DNA of 64,000 nucleotides from Pseudomonas paracarnis (GCF_904063055.1 NZ_CAJFCN010000001.1:558001-622000); one strand, 5' to 3'; positions 18,271 to 27,282 are shown, counted from the stretch's first letter. Translations and numbers: made by a program. Notes: a model not told the origin generated them from the sequence alone.

Positions 18271-19419
18271 TTACTCCCCTTGACCAGCAGCGGCAGCAGG
18301 CGCTGCGGCAGTACCGGCGGGTTTAGCGTTGGAGGCTTCCGTGACCTTCACCTCGGCGCCTGGCTTGACGTACTGCAAGCCTTCGGTGATGACGCGATCA
18401 CCGGCATTGAGGCCTTTTTCCACCAGCCAGTAGGCACCGGCGGTACGGTTGGCAACCAGTTCACGTTGCTCGACCTTGTTGTCCTTGTTCACGATCAGCG
18501 CCGTCGGAATGCCGCGCAGGTCACGGGTCACGCCTTGTTGCGGAGCCAGGATGGCCTTGCTGTTCACACCGGCCAGCAACTGGGCGTGTACGAACATGCC
18601 CGGCAGCAGCACGTGGTCAGGGTTCGGGAACACGGCGCGCAGGGTCACGGAACCGGTGGTCTGGTCGACCGACACTTCGGAGAACTCGAGCTTGCCGTCC
18701 TGGGCGTAGGCCGTGCCGTCTTCCAGGGTCAGCTTGACCTTGGCAGCGTTGTCGCCGGCTTTTTCCAGTTGGCCACTGGCCAGGTCGCGACGCAGCTTGA
18801 GCATTTCAGCTGAAGATTGCGTGACGTCGACGTAGATCGGGTCCAGTTGCTGGATCACCGCCATGGCGTCGGCCTGGCCATTGCTGACCAGTGCGCCTTC
18901 GGTGACCGAAGAACGGCCAATACGCCCGGAGATCGGCGCGTACACCTTGGTGTAGCGCACGTTGATCTGGGCGGTTTGAACGTTTGCCTCGGCAGTCATG
19001 CGGTTGGCAACGGCGGTGTCGTATTCCTGACGGCTGACGGCCTGCTCCTCGACCAATTGCTTGTAGCGATCGGTGATGGATTTGGTCTGGGTCAGGCTCG
19101 CCTGTGCGCTTTTGAGCGTGGCTTCATACACCGACGGGTCGATCTGGTAGAGCTGTTGCCCTTCCTTCACGTCGGCGCCTTCCTTGAACAGGCGCTTGAG
19201 AATGATGCCGTTGACCTGCGGCCGAACTTCCGCAATGCGGAAGGCCGTGGTGCGGCCTGGCAGCTCGGTGGTCAGGGTATAGGCTTGCGGTTGAATGGTG
19301 ACCACGCCGACCTGAGGGGTTTGAGCGGGCGGTGCCGCTTCTTCCTTTTTACATCCGCTGAGCAGCGATGCCAGGGCGACGGCAGTGACCAGAGCGGTAA
19401 CAGCTGGCTTAAGTTGCAT
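18271..19419 (-). CDS. emhA: RND efflux periplasmic adaptor EmhA/TtgA
   Basis: This 382-residue membrane-fusion protein links EmhB to EmhC. It is a lipoprotein (SLLSGC, Cys23). Order: lipoyl half-motif (VRPQVNGIILKRLFKEGADVKEGQ), alpha-helical hairpin (about 100-170), second lipoyl half (VYAPISGRIGRSSVTEGALV), beta-barrel and membrane-proximal domains, and an Ala/Pro-rich tail. The ATG at 19419 is chosen because it follows GAGGATC and gives the family length (384 in TtgA). An in-frame start 60 bases upstream would add a non-signal leader. The operator for EmhR lies about 95 bases upstream. Confidence 0.93.
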   Translation of the reverse strand: MQLKPAVTALVTAVALASLLSGCKKEEAAPPAQTPQVGVVTIQPQAYTLTTELPGRTTAFRIAEVRPQVNGIILKRLFKEGADVKEGQQLYQIDPSVYEATLKSAQASLTQTKSITDRYKQLVEEQAVSRQEYDTAVANRMTAEANVQTAQINVRYTKVYAPISGRIGRSSVTEGALVSNGQADAMAVIQQLDPIYVDVTQSSAEMLKLRRDLASGQLEKAGDNAAKVKLTLEDGTAYAQDGKLEFSEVSVDQTTGSVTLRAVFPNPDHVLLPGMFVHAQLLAGVNSKAILAPQQGVTRDLRGIPTALIVNKDNKVEQRELVANRTAGAYWLVEKGLNAGDRVITEGLQYVKPGAEVKVTEASNAKPAGTAAAPAAAAGQGE

Positions 19420-19512
19420 GAAGATCCTCGGGTCAGGCGCGCAGAGTGCGCACAAGAAGTGTGGAAGGGTAAAAAACAAGCCGTGAGTGGATAAGTAGCT
19501 TGCTACGCAATA

Positions 19513-19538
19513 TACTTACGTTCATGGTTGTTTGTAAA
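19513..19538. promoter_or_regulatory. EmhR/TtgR-type operator
   Basis: The stretch begins TACTTACGTTCATGG and ends TTGTTTGTAAA. On the minus strand it reads TTTACAAACAACCATGAACG, matching from memory the TtgR operator of P. putida with one visible difference. It lies between divergent emhA and emhR, next to a TTGACA-like element at 19552. Confidence 0.82.
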
Positions 19539-19684
19539 CTCTTGACAGGCTTCGCGCAATGCTGACAAAGCACCGCTGCAAGCCTCGATTCTAGTACGTT
19601 CGGCGCCCATGACGGCGTCGTCCCACAATTATTCAGATGATGGTCAAGTACCATCCACAGTGTCCTGATTGAGGTTTTACTGCC

Positions 19685-20317
19685 ATGGTTCGTCGCACCA
19701 AAGAGGAAGCTCAGGAAACGCGCAGCCAGATTCTCCAAGCCGCCGAGCAAGCCTTTTATGAGCGTGGCGTGGCGCGCACCACCCTGGCGGACATCGCCGC
19801 GCTGGCAGGGGTGACGCGCGGGGCTATCTATTGGCATTTCAGCAATAAGTCCGATTTGCTCCAGGCCCTGCTCGACACGCTGCACGAACCGCTGGACGAA
19901 CTGGCCCGGGCGAGTGAAAGCGAGGATGAAGCCGACCCGCTCGGCTGTATGCGCAAGCTGCTGATTCATCTTTACCACGAAGTGGCCCTGGACCCGAAAA
20001 CCCGGCGCATCAACGAGATTCTGTTTCATAAGTGCGAGTTCACCGATGAAATGTGCGACATGCGCCGCCAACGCCAGACCCACAGCCTGGAATGCAACCT
20101 GCGTATCAGCCTGACGTTGCGTAACGCGGTCAATCGCGGGCAACTGCCTGAAAATCTCGACACCACCCGTGGGGCTGTCTGCATACATGCCTTCATCCAC
20201 GGTTTGATCGGCCAGTGGCTGCTGGTCCCCGATAGCTTTGAACTGCACCAGGACGCCGAGCGCTGGGCTGACATAGGGCTGGACATGCTGCGCCTGAGCC
20301 CCAGCCTGCGCAATTGA
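19685..20317 (+). CDS. emhR: TetR-family repressor EmhR/TtgR
   Basis: This 210-residue TetR repressor controls the divergent emhABC pump. The helix-turn-helix lies in about residues 10-56 ([48 protein letters not shown]). The ligand domain [16 protein letters not shown]...RQRQTHSL is that of AcrR/TtgR/EmhR. Full length matches TtgR (210). TtgR is known to bind antibiotics and flavonoids and then leave the DNA; the same is expected here. The ATG at 19685 follows GAGGTTTTACTGCC. Confidence 0.93.
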   Translation: MVRRTKEEAQETRSQILQAAEQAFYERGVARTTLADIAALAGVTRGAIYWHFSNKSDLLQALLDTLHEPLDELARASESEDEADPLGCMRKLLIHLYHEVALDPKTRRINEILFHKCEFTDEMCDMRRQRQTHSLECNLRISLTLRNAVNRGQLPENLDTTRGAVCIHAFIHGLIGQWLLVPDSFELHQDAERWADIGLDMLRLSPSLRN

Positions 20318-20361
20318 AACAAAATGCGTAATTGCAACCCGTTGTGTCAACAGTAAAGCCT

Positions 20362-20381
20362 AAGGACGGTCAATCGTCCTT
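20362..20381 (+). terminator. Weak hairpin after emhR
   Basis: AAGGACG and CGTCCTT arms around a 6-base loop, 45 bases after the emhR stop. No good T-tract follows, so termination function is uncertain. Confidence 0.35.
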
Positions 20382-20512
20382 CTGGCTGATTTGTGGGGTG
20401 ACTTTATATACGGCCTGGCGAGCGGTTGATAGGTAGCCGGCTAAGTATTTTGTAGCGATATTGTTGCCGTTCTGTGAAGCGATGTTTCCAGGGGACTACA
20501 GACAGGCACAAA

Positions 20513-20569
20513 TGTAGGAGGGGGACTTGCCTCTGATACTGTAGGAGCGAGCAAGCTCGCTCCTACAGT
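20513..20569. repeat. REP-like repeat with perfect palindrome
   Basis: A perfect 30-base palindrome at 20539-20568 (CTGTAGGAGCGAGCA and its complement) is preceded by a degenerate copy starting at 20513. This is a different REP subtype (GTAGGAGCGAGC) from the other repeats here. It lies between convergent emhR and xenB and could also end transcription. Confidence 0.75.
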
Positions 20570-20583
20570 ATTTGCGGATGACG

Positions 20584-21639
20584 TTAGATCGGCAGCGTCG
20601 GGTAGTCGATGTAACCTACCGGGCCTTTGCCATAGAAGGTCTCCGGATGCGGCTCGTTCAACGGCGCATCAGCCTTCAGTCGCGCCGGCAGGTCCGGGTT
20701 GGCGATGAAAGGAATACCGAAGGCCACTGCATCCGCCTTGCCCGCCGCCAGCCAGGCATTGGCGCTGTCTTTGGTGAAACGTTCGTTGGCGATGTACGCG
20801 CCGCCGAAGGCTTTTTTCAGCTGCGGGCCAAGGCTGTCTGCGCCTTCTTTTTCACGGGAGCAGATAAAGGCGATACCGCGCTTGCCCAGTTCGCTGGCGA
20901 CGTAGGTGAAGGTCTCGGCGAGGTTGTCGTCGCCCATGTCATGCGCGTCAGCACGCGGTGCCAGGTGCACGCCCACGCGGCCGGCGCCCCAGACTTCGAT
21001 GGCGGCGTCGGTGACTTCCAGCAACAGGCGCGCACGGTTTTCCAAAGAGCCGCCGTACTGGTCGGTGCGCTGGTTGGTGCTGCTTTGCAGGAACTGGTCG
21101 AGCAGGTAGCCGTTGGCGCCGTGGATTTCCACGCCGTCGAAGCCTGCGGCCTTGGCGTTCTCGGCGCCGGTGCGGTAAGCGTCGACGATGTCGGCGATTT
21201 CAGCGGTTTCCAGGGCGCGCGGGGTCGGGTAGTCGGCCAATGGGCGAACCAGGCTGACGTGGCCTTTAGCCTGAACCGCACTCGGAGCCACCGGGGTTTC
21301 GCCGTTCAGGTAGGACGCGTGGGAGATGCGGCCCACATGCCACAACTGCAGGAAGATCTTGCCGCCCGCGCCATGCACGGCCTTGGTGATGTTGGCCCAG
21401 CCGCGCACCTGGTCGTTGGACCAGATGCCGGGGGTGTCCGGGTAGCCCACGCCCATCGGTGTCACGGAAGTGGCTTCGCTGAGGATCAGCCCGGCGGAGG
21501 CGCGTTGCACGTAGTACTCGGCCATCAGCGCATTGGGCACGCGGCCGGCATCCGCGCGGCAGCGGGTCAGCGGCGCCATGATGATGCGGTTCGACAGTTG
21601 CAGGTCGCCCAGTGTGATCGGATCGAAAATAGTCGTCAT
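20584..21639 (-). CDS. xenB: Old yellow enzyme family alkene reductase
   Basis: This 351-residue FMN flavoprotein reduces activated alkenes, nitro-aromatics and nitrate esters with NAD(P)H. The substrate-binding His/Asn pair is in EIHGANGYLLDQFLQ, and TNQRTDQYGGSLENR and GRVGVHLAPRADAHDMGD are OYE signatures. It closely resembles XenB of P. fluorescens and NemA. The ATG at 21639 fits the family start (MxTIFDPIxLGDLxLSNRI); an upstream in-frame start adds residues from the spacer. It is the last gene of the arsR-MFS-xenB set, 28 bases after the transporter. Confidence 0.9.
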   Translation of the reverse strand: MTTIFDPITLGDLQLSNRIIMAPLTRCRADAGRVPNALMAEYYVQRASAGLILSEATSVTPMGVGYPDTPGIWSNDQVRGWANITKAVHGAGGKIFLQLWHVGRISHASYLNGETPVAPSAVQAKGHVSLVRPLADYPTPRALETAEIADIVDAYRTGAENAKAAGFDGVEIHGANGYLLDQFLQSSTNQRTDQYGGSLENRARLLLEVTDAAIEVWGAGRVGVHLAPRADAHDMGDDNLAETFTYVASELGKRGIAFICSREKEGADSLGPQLKKAFGGAYIANERFTKDSANAWLAAGKADAVAFGIPFIANPDLPARLKADAPLNEPHPETFYGKGPVGYIDYPTLPI

Positions 21640-21667
21640 GGGAAAAACACCTTCTCTTTCAAGTTGA

Positions 21668-22834
21668 TCAGTGGGTCGCGGGGGCCAGGTCGGCATTGGC
21701 GCCCTGACGGAAAGTGATCAGGGTCACCAGCAGCGCGAGGATGGCCAGCGCCGCGGCGGCCAGTGGCACGCGGGTCAGGCCGAAACCGTGGGCAATCACG
21801 CTGCCACCGACCCAGGCGCCGAGGGCGTTGCCAATGTTGAAGGCCCCGATGTTCAGGGTGGACACCAGGTTCGGCGCGGCCTTGCCGAAGGTCACCACGT
21901 TGATTTGCAGCGCCGGCACGGCGGCGAACGAAGCGGTGGCCCACAGGAACAGGGTGATTTCAGTCGGTATCACCGCAACGCTGGTCCAGCTCAGCACCGT
22001 GCAAACCACCGCCATGCTGATGAACACGCCGATCAAGGTGGCCGCCAGGCGCTTGTCCGCCAGTTTGCCGCCGATGATGTTGCCCACGGTGAGGCCCAGG
22101 CCGATCAGCAGCAGCGTCCAGGTCACGCCTTTGGGCGACACGCCAGTGACATCGCCCAGCAGCGGCGCGACGTAGGTAAAGAGGGTAAACATGGACGCGG
22201 CAAACAGCGCAGTCATGCTCAGTGACAACCAGATACCGGCGCCCTTGAGGGCGGCCAGTTCGGCACGCATGTCGAGTTTTTCTTCGTCACGCTTGGCGGG
22301 CAGGAAGCGAATAAGGCCGATCAAGGCGATCACGCCAATCACGGTCACGGCCCAGAAGGTCGAGCGCCAGCCGGCTTCCTGGCCCAGCGCCGTACCCAGG
22401 GGCACGCCCAGCACGTTGGCCAGGGTCAACCCGGTGAACATCAGCGCCACCGCCGACGCACGTTTGTTGGCCGGCACCAGGTTGGCCGCCACCACCGAAC
22501 CAATTCCGAAGAAGGCTCCGTGGCACAACGCCGTGACCACACGGGCAAACATCAGCACGTTGTAGTCGCTTGCCAGGGCGCAGAGCAGGTTGCCGATAAT
22601 GAAAATACCCATCAACGCTACCAGCGCCGCCTTGCGTGGCAGCCTGGCGGTGGCCAGTGCCATGAACGGTGCGCCGATGGCCACGCCCAAGGCGTAACCG
22701 GTGACCAGCCAGCCGGCGCCGGGAATTGACACACCCAGGTCTGCCGCCACATCGGGCAGCAAGCCCATGATGACGAACTCGGTGGTGCCGATGGCGAAGG
22801 CGCTCAGGGCCAGTATGAGTAGCGAGAGGGGCAT
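21668..22834 (-). CDS. DHA1-type MFS efflux transporter
   Basis: This 388-residue inner-membrane protein has twelve hydrophobic segments. FAIGTTEFVIMGLLPDVA at the N terminus and GAPFMALATARLPRKAAL in loop 2-3 are typical of the AraJ/YdhP/PmrA drug or sugar exporters. Substrate is unknown. It lies between an ArsR regulator and an OYE reductase, so a reactive electrophile handled by the reductase could also be exported (inference). The ATG at 22834 opens directly with the first helix, as in relatives. Confidence 0.82.
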   Translation of the reverse strand: MPLSLLILALSAFAIGTTEFVIMGLLPDVAADLGVSIPGAGWLVTGYALGVAIGAPFMALATARLPRKAALVALMGIFIIGNLLCALASDYNVLMFARVVTALCHGAFFGIGSVVAANLVPANKRASAVALMFTGLTLANVLGVPLGTALGQEAGWRSTFWAVTVIGVIALIGLIRFLPAKRDEEKLDMRAELAALKGAGIWLSLSMTALFAASMFTLFTYVAPLLGDVTGVSPKGVTWTLLLIGLGLTVGNIIGGKLADKRLAATLIGVFISMAVVCTVLSWTSVAVIPTEITLFLWATASFAAVPALQINVVTFGKAAPNLVSTLNIGAFNIGNALGAWVGGSVIAHGFGLTRVPLAAAALAILALLVTLITFRQGANADLAPATH

Positions 22835-22851
22835 GTACGTGTCCTTGGTGA

Positions 22852-23163
22852 TTACGGTGCGCTGAGTTCGGTAATGAGCGCAGTGAGAAAGGCTTGGATC
22901 ACTTCCTCATTGCGCTTGAAAAAGTGCCACTGTCCAGCCTTCTGGCTGCTGATCAGACCCGCACGTTGCAAGGTGGCCAGGTGGGCCGACACCGTCGACT
23001 GGGACAAGCCGCAGCGCTGGTCGATCTGCCCGGCGCAGATGCCGTATTCGTGGTTGTGCAATTGCTCGGGGAACTGCACTTTCGGGTCTTTGAGCCAGGT
23101 GAGGATGTCTCGTCGTACTGGGTGCGCCAGGGCTTTTATTATTTCGTCGAGGTCGATGGACAT
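22852..23163 (-). CDS. ArsR-family transcriptional regulator
   Basis: This 103-residue winged-helix repressor of the ArsR/SmtB family has ALAHPVRRDILTWL for helix 1-2 and CGLSQSTVSAHLATLQRAGLI for the recognition helices. The metal-binding ELCVCDL motif of arsenic sensors is absent. A Cys in ICAGQIDQRCGLS could sense an electrophile, in line with the neighbouring OYE reductase (inference). It is 17 bases before the MFS gene and probably controls its own operon through the ATATC/GATAT dyads upstream. Confidence 0.85.
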   Translation of the reverse strand: MSIDLDEIIKALAHPVRRDILTWLKDPKVQFPEQLHNHEYGICAGQIDQRCGLSQSTVSAHLATLQRAGLISSQKAGQWHFFKRNEEVIQAFLTALITELSAP

Positions 23164-23190
23164 GGCAGGGTGCTCGGTGTCGTAAAGCGT

Positions 23191-23293
23191 TATATCGCGA
23201 TAAGGCGAACTTTAGATCGTAATATCCCGATATACCAATATAATTTTGATCTGAGGCCAGGTCGAATCGGTATATCGGGTTATAACGATATAT
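23191..23293. promoter_or_regulatory. Cluster of ATATC/GATAT dyads upstream of arsR
   Basis: Three dyads are seen: ATATC-GC-GATAA (23192-23203), ATATC-CC-GATAT (23222-23233) and ATATCG-N8-CGATAT (23272-23291). They fill the space between arsR and the divergent acpH. The repetition suggests ArsR operators, which may also affect acpH. Confidence 0.65.
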
Positions 23294-23318
23294 TGGTGGC
23301 AGTGGTAGACTGCGCGGC

Positions 23319-23897
23319 ATGAATTATCTCGCACATCTGCACCTGGGCGGCCAACTTCCTGCGCAATTGCTGGGTAGCCTTTATGGTGACTTCGTCAAAG
23401 GCCGCCTGCAGGGCCAGTTCAGCCCGCAAATCGAAGCGGCGATCCAGTTGCATCGTTCCATCGACCGCTTTACCGATAGCCATCCGCTGGTGGGCGAGGC
23501 CTTGTCGCGCTTCAGTCTGACCCGCCGGCGCTATGCCGGGATCGTCCTCGATGTGTTTTTTGACCATTGCCTGGCGCGGGATTGGGCGCTGTATGCCGAC
23601 CAGCCTCTGGAGCGTTTCACGTCCCAGGTGTATCAGGTGTTGGCGGCTGAACCCGCGTTGCCGGGGCGGCTGGCGCAGATTGCGCCGTATATGGCCGCGG
23701 ATGATTGGTTGGGCTCGTACCGCGAGTTTGCGGTGATGGACCAGGTGCTGCGCGGGATTTCGCGGCGGCTGACGCAGCCTGAGGAGTTAGGATATGCGAT
23801 GCAGGAGTTGCGGGTTTTGTATGAGCCCCTGAGTGAGGACTTTCGGCTGTTCTACCCAGAGTTGCAGAAATTTGCACAATCTCAACTGACTACATGA
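23319..23897 (+). CDS. acpH: ACP phosphodiesterase AcpH
   Basis: This 192-residue protein of the AcpH family removes the phosphopantetheine arm from acyl carrier protein. MNYLAHLHLG at the start, GDFVKGRL, AIQLHRSIDRFTDSH and VLDVFFDHCLARDW carry the conserved His/Asp residues of the HD-like metal site. The length matches E. coli AcpH (193). It is transcribed away from arsR. A REP pair follows. Confidence 0.88.
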   Translation: MNYLAHLHLGGQLPAQLLGSLYGDFVKGRLQGQFSPQIEAAIQLHRSIDRFTDSHPLVGEALSRFSLTRRRYAGIVLDVFFDHCLARDWALYADQPLERFTSQVYQVLAAEPALPGRLAQIAPYMAADDWLGSYREFAVMDQVLRGISRRLTQPEELGYAMQELRVLYEPLSEDFRLFYPELQKFAQSQLTT

Positions 23898-23905
23898 GAT
23901 CTGAA

Positions 23906-23994
23906 TGTGGGAGCTGGCTTGCCTGCGATAGCGGCCTACCTGTTGAGAATGCTGTGGCTGACCCACCGCCATCGCAGGCAAGCCAGCTCCCACA
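23906..23994. repeat. REP inverted pair (REPIN)
   Basis: Inverted copies of the GTGGGAGCTGGCTTGCCTGCG unit between convergent acpH and olsA. Confidence 0.85.
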
Positions 23995-24016
23995 TTTGGA
24001 TTGTGTTCACATTGCT

Positions 24017-24808
24017 TCAGGCTGCGAATGCAGGTCGAGCAGCCACTTGCTCTGCTTCCGGCACTGGTCCAAACAACGCCTTCTGCACCGCTTGCTGCGC
24101 CTGATACGCCAACGCCGCACGTTCCTGCCCAGTGCAGGCAATCGGCTTGAGCACATGAATCTCTACATCGCCCTGGTCATTGGAAAACAAGCGCATCAGG
24201 TGCGAGAGCAAATCATCATCGCCAATAAAGGGCGCCAGCGGGTCGACCTGGCCGTCGCGCAGATACCGAATCGCCACCGGCTGCAGCGACACATCCGCAT
24301 CGATCGCGCTGGCCAGCAAGCGCCCGTGGAACGTGCGCAGGCCGCGACCGTCGGTGGTGGTGCCTTCGGGGAACATCAGCAAGGGGTGCTGTTGTTCCAG
24401 ATGACGGGTCATCTGCTTGCGAATCAGTTGGCTGTCACCTGAACCGCGACGAATAAACAGGCTGCCAGCCTTGGCCGCCAGCCAGCCCGCCACCGGCCAG
24501 GTACGTACTTCGGCCTTGGACAAAAACGACATCGGCGCCACCATGCCCAGCAACGGGATATCCGTCCAGGACACATGATTGCTCACCCACAGCATCGGCG
24601 TTTGCGGCAACTCGCCATGCACCGTCACGCGAAAGGGCAGGGCGTTGGTCAGCCGTGCCATGAAGAAGCGCGACCAACGCTGGCGCCGCACCATCGAGTT
24701 AGCCACCCCCAGGCGCTCGAACAGGCCGAACACACTGGCCATGCTCAATCCCAGCCCCACCACTAACAGCACGCGGGCGATGCGCCCGTAAATGCGCAGG
24801 CGGTTCAT
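24017..24808 (-). CDS. olsA: 1-acylglycerol-3-phosphate-type acyltransferase OlsA
   Basis: This 263-residue PlsC-family acyltransferase has the acceptor motif NHVSWTD (HX4D) near residues 77-83 and the FPEGTT motif, with one N-terminal membrane segment. Next to olsB, it is expected to add the second acyl chain to lyso-ornithine lipid; it may also acylate lysophosphatidic acid. The ATG at 24808 overlaps the olsB stop (TGATG), which shows coupling. A start 39 bases upstream inside olsB is less likely. The Ala-rich C terminus has no known role. Confidence 0.87.
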   Translation of the reverse strand: MNRLRIYGRIARVLLVVGLGLSMASVFGLFERLGVANSMVRRQRWSRFFMARLTNALPFRVTVHGELPQTPMLWVSNHVSWTDIPLLGMVAPMSFLSKAEVRTWPVAGWLAAKAGSLFIRRGSGDSQLIRKQMTRHLEQQHPLLMFPEGTTTDGRGLRTFHGRLLASAIDADVSLQPVAIRYLRDGQVDPLAPFIGDDDLLSHLMRLFSNDQGDVEIHVLKPIACTGQERAALAYQAQQAVQKALFGPVPEAEQVAARPAFAA

Positions 24809-25563
24809 CACATGGCCGCCTTGAAGTGGCGCGCGTAACGCGGGCACAACTCGTCGCGCTTGAGCAGGATAAACACGTCGGCTACCTGGAAGTCTTCATC
24901 CCAGCACGGCTCGCCGCAGATCTTCGCGCCCAGGCGCATGTAGGCCTTGAGCAGCGGCGGCATTTCGGCGATGACGTTGGACGGCAAGTCCAGGGCCGGC
25001 AGCGGTTTTTTCGGTTCGGCGCGCAGGTGTTCGTTGCACAGGTAGCGCTCGCGCAAGCGCTGCATGATCGCGTGGGCCTGGATGCCGCCATCGTGCATCG
25101 GGATGCTTGCGCAGCCCATCAGGTAGCTGTAGCCACCCTGGTTGAGTACCTCGGCCAACTCGCCCCACAACACCGCGATGGTGCCGCCATTGCGATAGGC
25201 CGGGTCGACGCAGGTGCGGCCAATCTCCAGAATCGGGCCCTGCAAGTGCAGCAGGCCATGCAGGCTGAATTCTTCTTCGCTGTAGAACCGGCCCAGGGTG
25301 CTGGCGGCCTGGTGGTCGAGCAGACGGGTAGTAGCGACGAGTCGACCGCTGTTCAAATCCCGCACGCCGATATGGCTGCAGTGAACATCATAGTCATCCA
25401 TGTCCAGACCCAGTTCCGCGCCTTTCAGCTTGGCGTTGAACTCGCCGCTGAACACGTTGAACCGCAGGGCCTGGGCTTCCTGCAATGCCTGTGCGCCTAC
25501 CAGGCGTTCGGCTTGCAGACGGCGTTCATTGCCTTTGTCGCTGATGCGGGCGATCTGAGTCAT
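24808..25563 (-). CDS. olsB: L-ornithine N-alpha-acyltransferase OlsB
   Basis: This 251-residue acyltransferase transfers a 3-hydroxyacyl chain from ACP to ornithine, the first step of ornithine-lipid synthesis. It has a GNAT-like fold: [12 protein letters not shown] near the N terminus, then [23 protein letters not shown] and [13 protein letters not shown], which are OlsB signatures. The Pseudomonas olsBA pair is known to be induced under phosphate limitation, but I see no clear Pho box in the short upstream region. Its stop overlaps the olsA start. Confidence 0.9.
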   Translation of the reverse strand: MTQIARISDKGNERRLQAERLVGAQALQEAQALRFNVFSGEFNAKLKGAELGLDMDDYDVHCSHIGVRDLNSGRLVATTRLLDHQAASTLGRFYSEEEFSLHGLLHLQGPILEIGRTCVDPAYRNGGTIAVLWGELAEVLNQGGYSYLMGCASIPMHDGGIQAHAIMQRLRERYLCNEHLRAEPKKPLPALDLPSNVIAEMPPLLKAYMRLGAKICGEPCWDEDFQVADVFILLKRDELCPRYARHFKAAM

Positions 25564-25747
25564 AGCGAGTCTCCGGGTGCCGGCCAGGTTGCGGCCAGTC
25601 GACTTTGTTGTCCAAAGTCAGGCTATGTAGCCTCGGTGTCAGCTCCATGAAGTTACGGTGACGGTTGGATGACAGCCCCCTTGTCGCAAATCTGTCACTG
25701 GCGTGAGCTAGGCTCGCGGGCTTGAATGCCCCCTTGAGTTTGCGTCC

Positions 25748-26821
25748 ATGGTCCGAGGCCTGTTGTGCGTTGCCCTGCTGTTTGTCACCCTTAATGCCCG
25801 CGCTGAAATCTGGCCTGATAACGAGTGGGCCCTGGGCACAGCCCTCGCCGGTCCCGCTGTCGATGCCCTGGACGCCTACGCTTTCCCACCCCGCGACGAT
25901 GTCACCCGCACCGGTATTCGCACCGATGCGTTGCTGGTCATTCGTGACGGCCAAATCATTTATGAACGCTACGCCGCGCCCACCACTGCCAGCACGCCGC
26001 ACCTCACCTGGTCCGTCAGCAAAAGCCTGATGGCTACCGTGCTGGGCGTGGCCTATGGGCAAGGCCGCTTCAAACTCAGCGACCCCGCTGCACGTTTCTA
26101 CCCGCCGATGAAGCAGCATCCCAAAGTGAGCATGGCCGACCTACTGCACTGGGCCTCGGGGTTGGATTGGCAGGAAGACTACGAATACGCCCCGTTGAAA
26201 TCTTCGGTGGTGGCGATGCTCTACACCCGTGGCCACACCGACATGGCGCAATTCGCAGCGGATACCGATGCGGTCGCCGCCCCTGGCCAGGCTTTCCGTT
26301 ATTCCAGTGGCGACAGCAATATCCTGTCCGCCGCGCTCAAGGGCATGCTCGGCCACAAGGCCTACATGACCTACCCGTGGGACGCGCTGTTCCAGCCCCT
26401 GGGCATTCGCGACGCAACCTGGGAAACCGATGCTGATGAGACGTTTGTCGCGTCGTCCTATGCCTACCTCACGGCCCGGGATCTGGCACGAGTAGGGCTA
26501 CTGATGGCGCGGGATGGGCGCTGGGGCGAGCGGCAACTGCTGCCCAAGGACTGGGTCGCCTTCAACCGCAGGCCCTTCGACCACTACAAAGCCGGCCAGG
26601 ATGAAGCCGTGCCGGGCGGCCATTGGTGGCTCAACACCGGCGCCCCCCAACCCTGGCCCGACGCACCGGCCGCCACCTTTGCCGCGCTGGGGCACTGGGG
26701 CCAGGCGCTGTTTGTGCTGCCCGATGAACACCTGGTGATCGTGCGTTACGGCGATGATCGGGATGGTAGTTACCGGCATAACGAACTGCTCAAACGAGTG
26801 CTGGCGGCGGTGCGCTCATGA
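25748..26821 (+). CDS. Class C beta-lactamase-like serine hydrolase
   Basis: This 357-residue protein has a signal peptide (cut near NARA|E, residue 19). The catalytic SxxK is S89-V-S-K92. YSSGDSN (Tyr185) is the second motif, typical of the NylB/EstB type. This places it among secreted serine hydrolases such as esterases, aminohexanoate-oligomer hydrolases or penicillin-binding-like peptidases; it need not act on beta-lactams. The 3' end overlaps the next gene by 4 bases (ATGA), so the two are coupled. Confidence 0.78.
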   Translation: MVRGLLCVALLFVTLNARAEIWPDNEWALGTALAGPAVDALDAYAFPPRDDVTRTGIRTDALLVIRDGQIIYERYAAPTTASTPHLTWSVSKSLMATVLGVAYGQGRFKLSDPAARFYPPMKQHPKVSMADLLHWASGLDWQEDYEYAPLKSSVVAMLYTRGHTDMAQFAADTDAVAAPGQAFRYSSGDSNILSAALKGMLGHKAYMTYPWDALFQPLGIRDATWETDADETFVASSYAYLTARDLARVGLLMARDGRWGERQLLPKDWVAFNRRPFDHYKAGQDEAVPGGHWWLNTGAPQPWPDAPAATFAALGHWGQALFVLPDEHLVIVRYGDDRDGSYRHNELLKRVLAAVRS

Positions 26822-27132
26822 TGCGTCGTCATCCGTTCATCAGCGTTTTACTGGTGTTGTTTATCGCACTCTTGGGCTGGGTTTGGCACGAGCGCGTCAA
26901 CCTGCAAGCCTTCCCTGACATCATCGCGGCGTACACCGCCAAGGAGTATTGCTCGTGCCGGTATGTGGCCAACAACCCTGCGCAGTATTGCCTGGGGTAT
27001 GTGAAGCAGTACGTGCCAACCAGTGCGTTCACTGACTCGCCGGAACGCAGTGAAGTCACGGCAAGCGGTTTAGGGCGTACGCAGACGGCGCGGTGGTTGG
27101 GCGACCGTCAAGGCTGCCGCCTCAACCCCTGA
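26818..27132 (+). CDS. Small membrane-anchored protein with cysteines
   Basis: This 104-residue protein has an N-terminal hydrophobic helix (about residues 8-23, SVLLVLFIALLGWVW) and then a periplasmic part with Cys residues at CSCRYV and YCLGY and near the end (GCRLNP), probably disulfide-bonded. I do not recognise a domain. It overlaps the serine hydrolase gene by ATGA, so it may help that enzyme fold or act in the same place. The first ATG of ATGATG is taken as start. Confidence 0.7.
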   Translation: MMRRHPFISVLLVLFIALLGWVWHERVNLQAFPDIIAAYTAKEYCSCRYVANNPAQYCLGYVKQYVPTSAFTDSPERSEVTASGLGRTQTARWLGDRQGCRLNP

Positions 27133-27149
27133 CACACCCAAATTCCCCT

Positions 27150-27238
27150 GTGGGAGCTGGCTTGCCTGCGATAGCGCCAGGTCAGTCAACATCACGGGTG
27201 CCTGTGCCGCCGTCATCGCAGGCAAGCCAGGTCCCACA
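27150..27238. repeat. REP inverted pair (REPIN)
   Basis: Inverted copies of the GTGGGAGCTGGCTTGCCTGCG unit. The right copy has GGTCCCAC for GCTCCCAC. Confidence 0.83.
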
Positions 27239-27282
27239 TTTAGATTATCTGCGTGGGTTCTCGGAAAAAGAACCGGCCCTGA

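Noticed and set aside
15388..18813. A 1141-codon open frame on the plus strand opposite emhB
   Set aside because: It is the antisense of the well-supported emhB/emhA genes; such long shadows are common in high-GC DNA. Its His/Gln/Arg-rich protein has no domain.
25748..26821. A true beta-lactamase resistance gene
   Set aside because: The SxxK and YSSxxSN motifs fit the wider esterase/NylB-like group; nothing shows action on beta-lactams.
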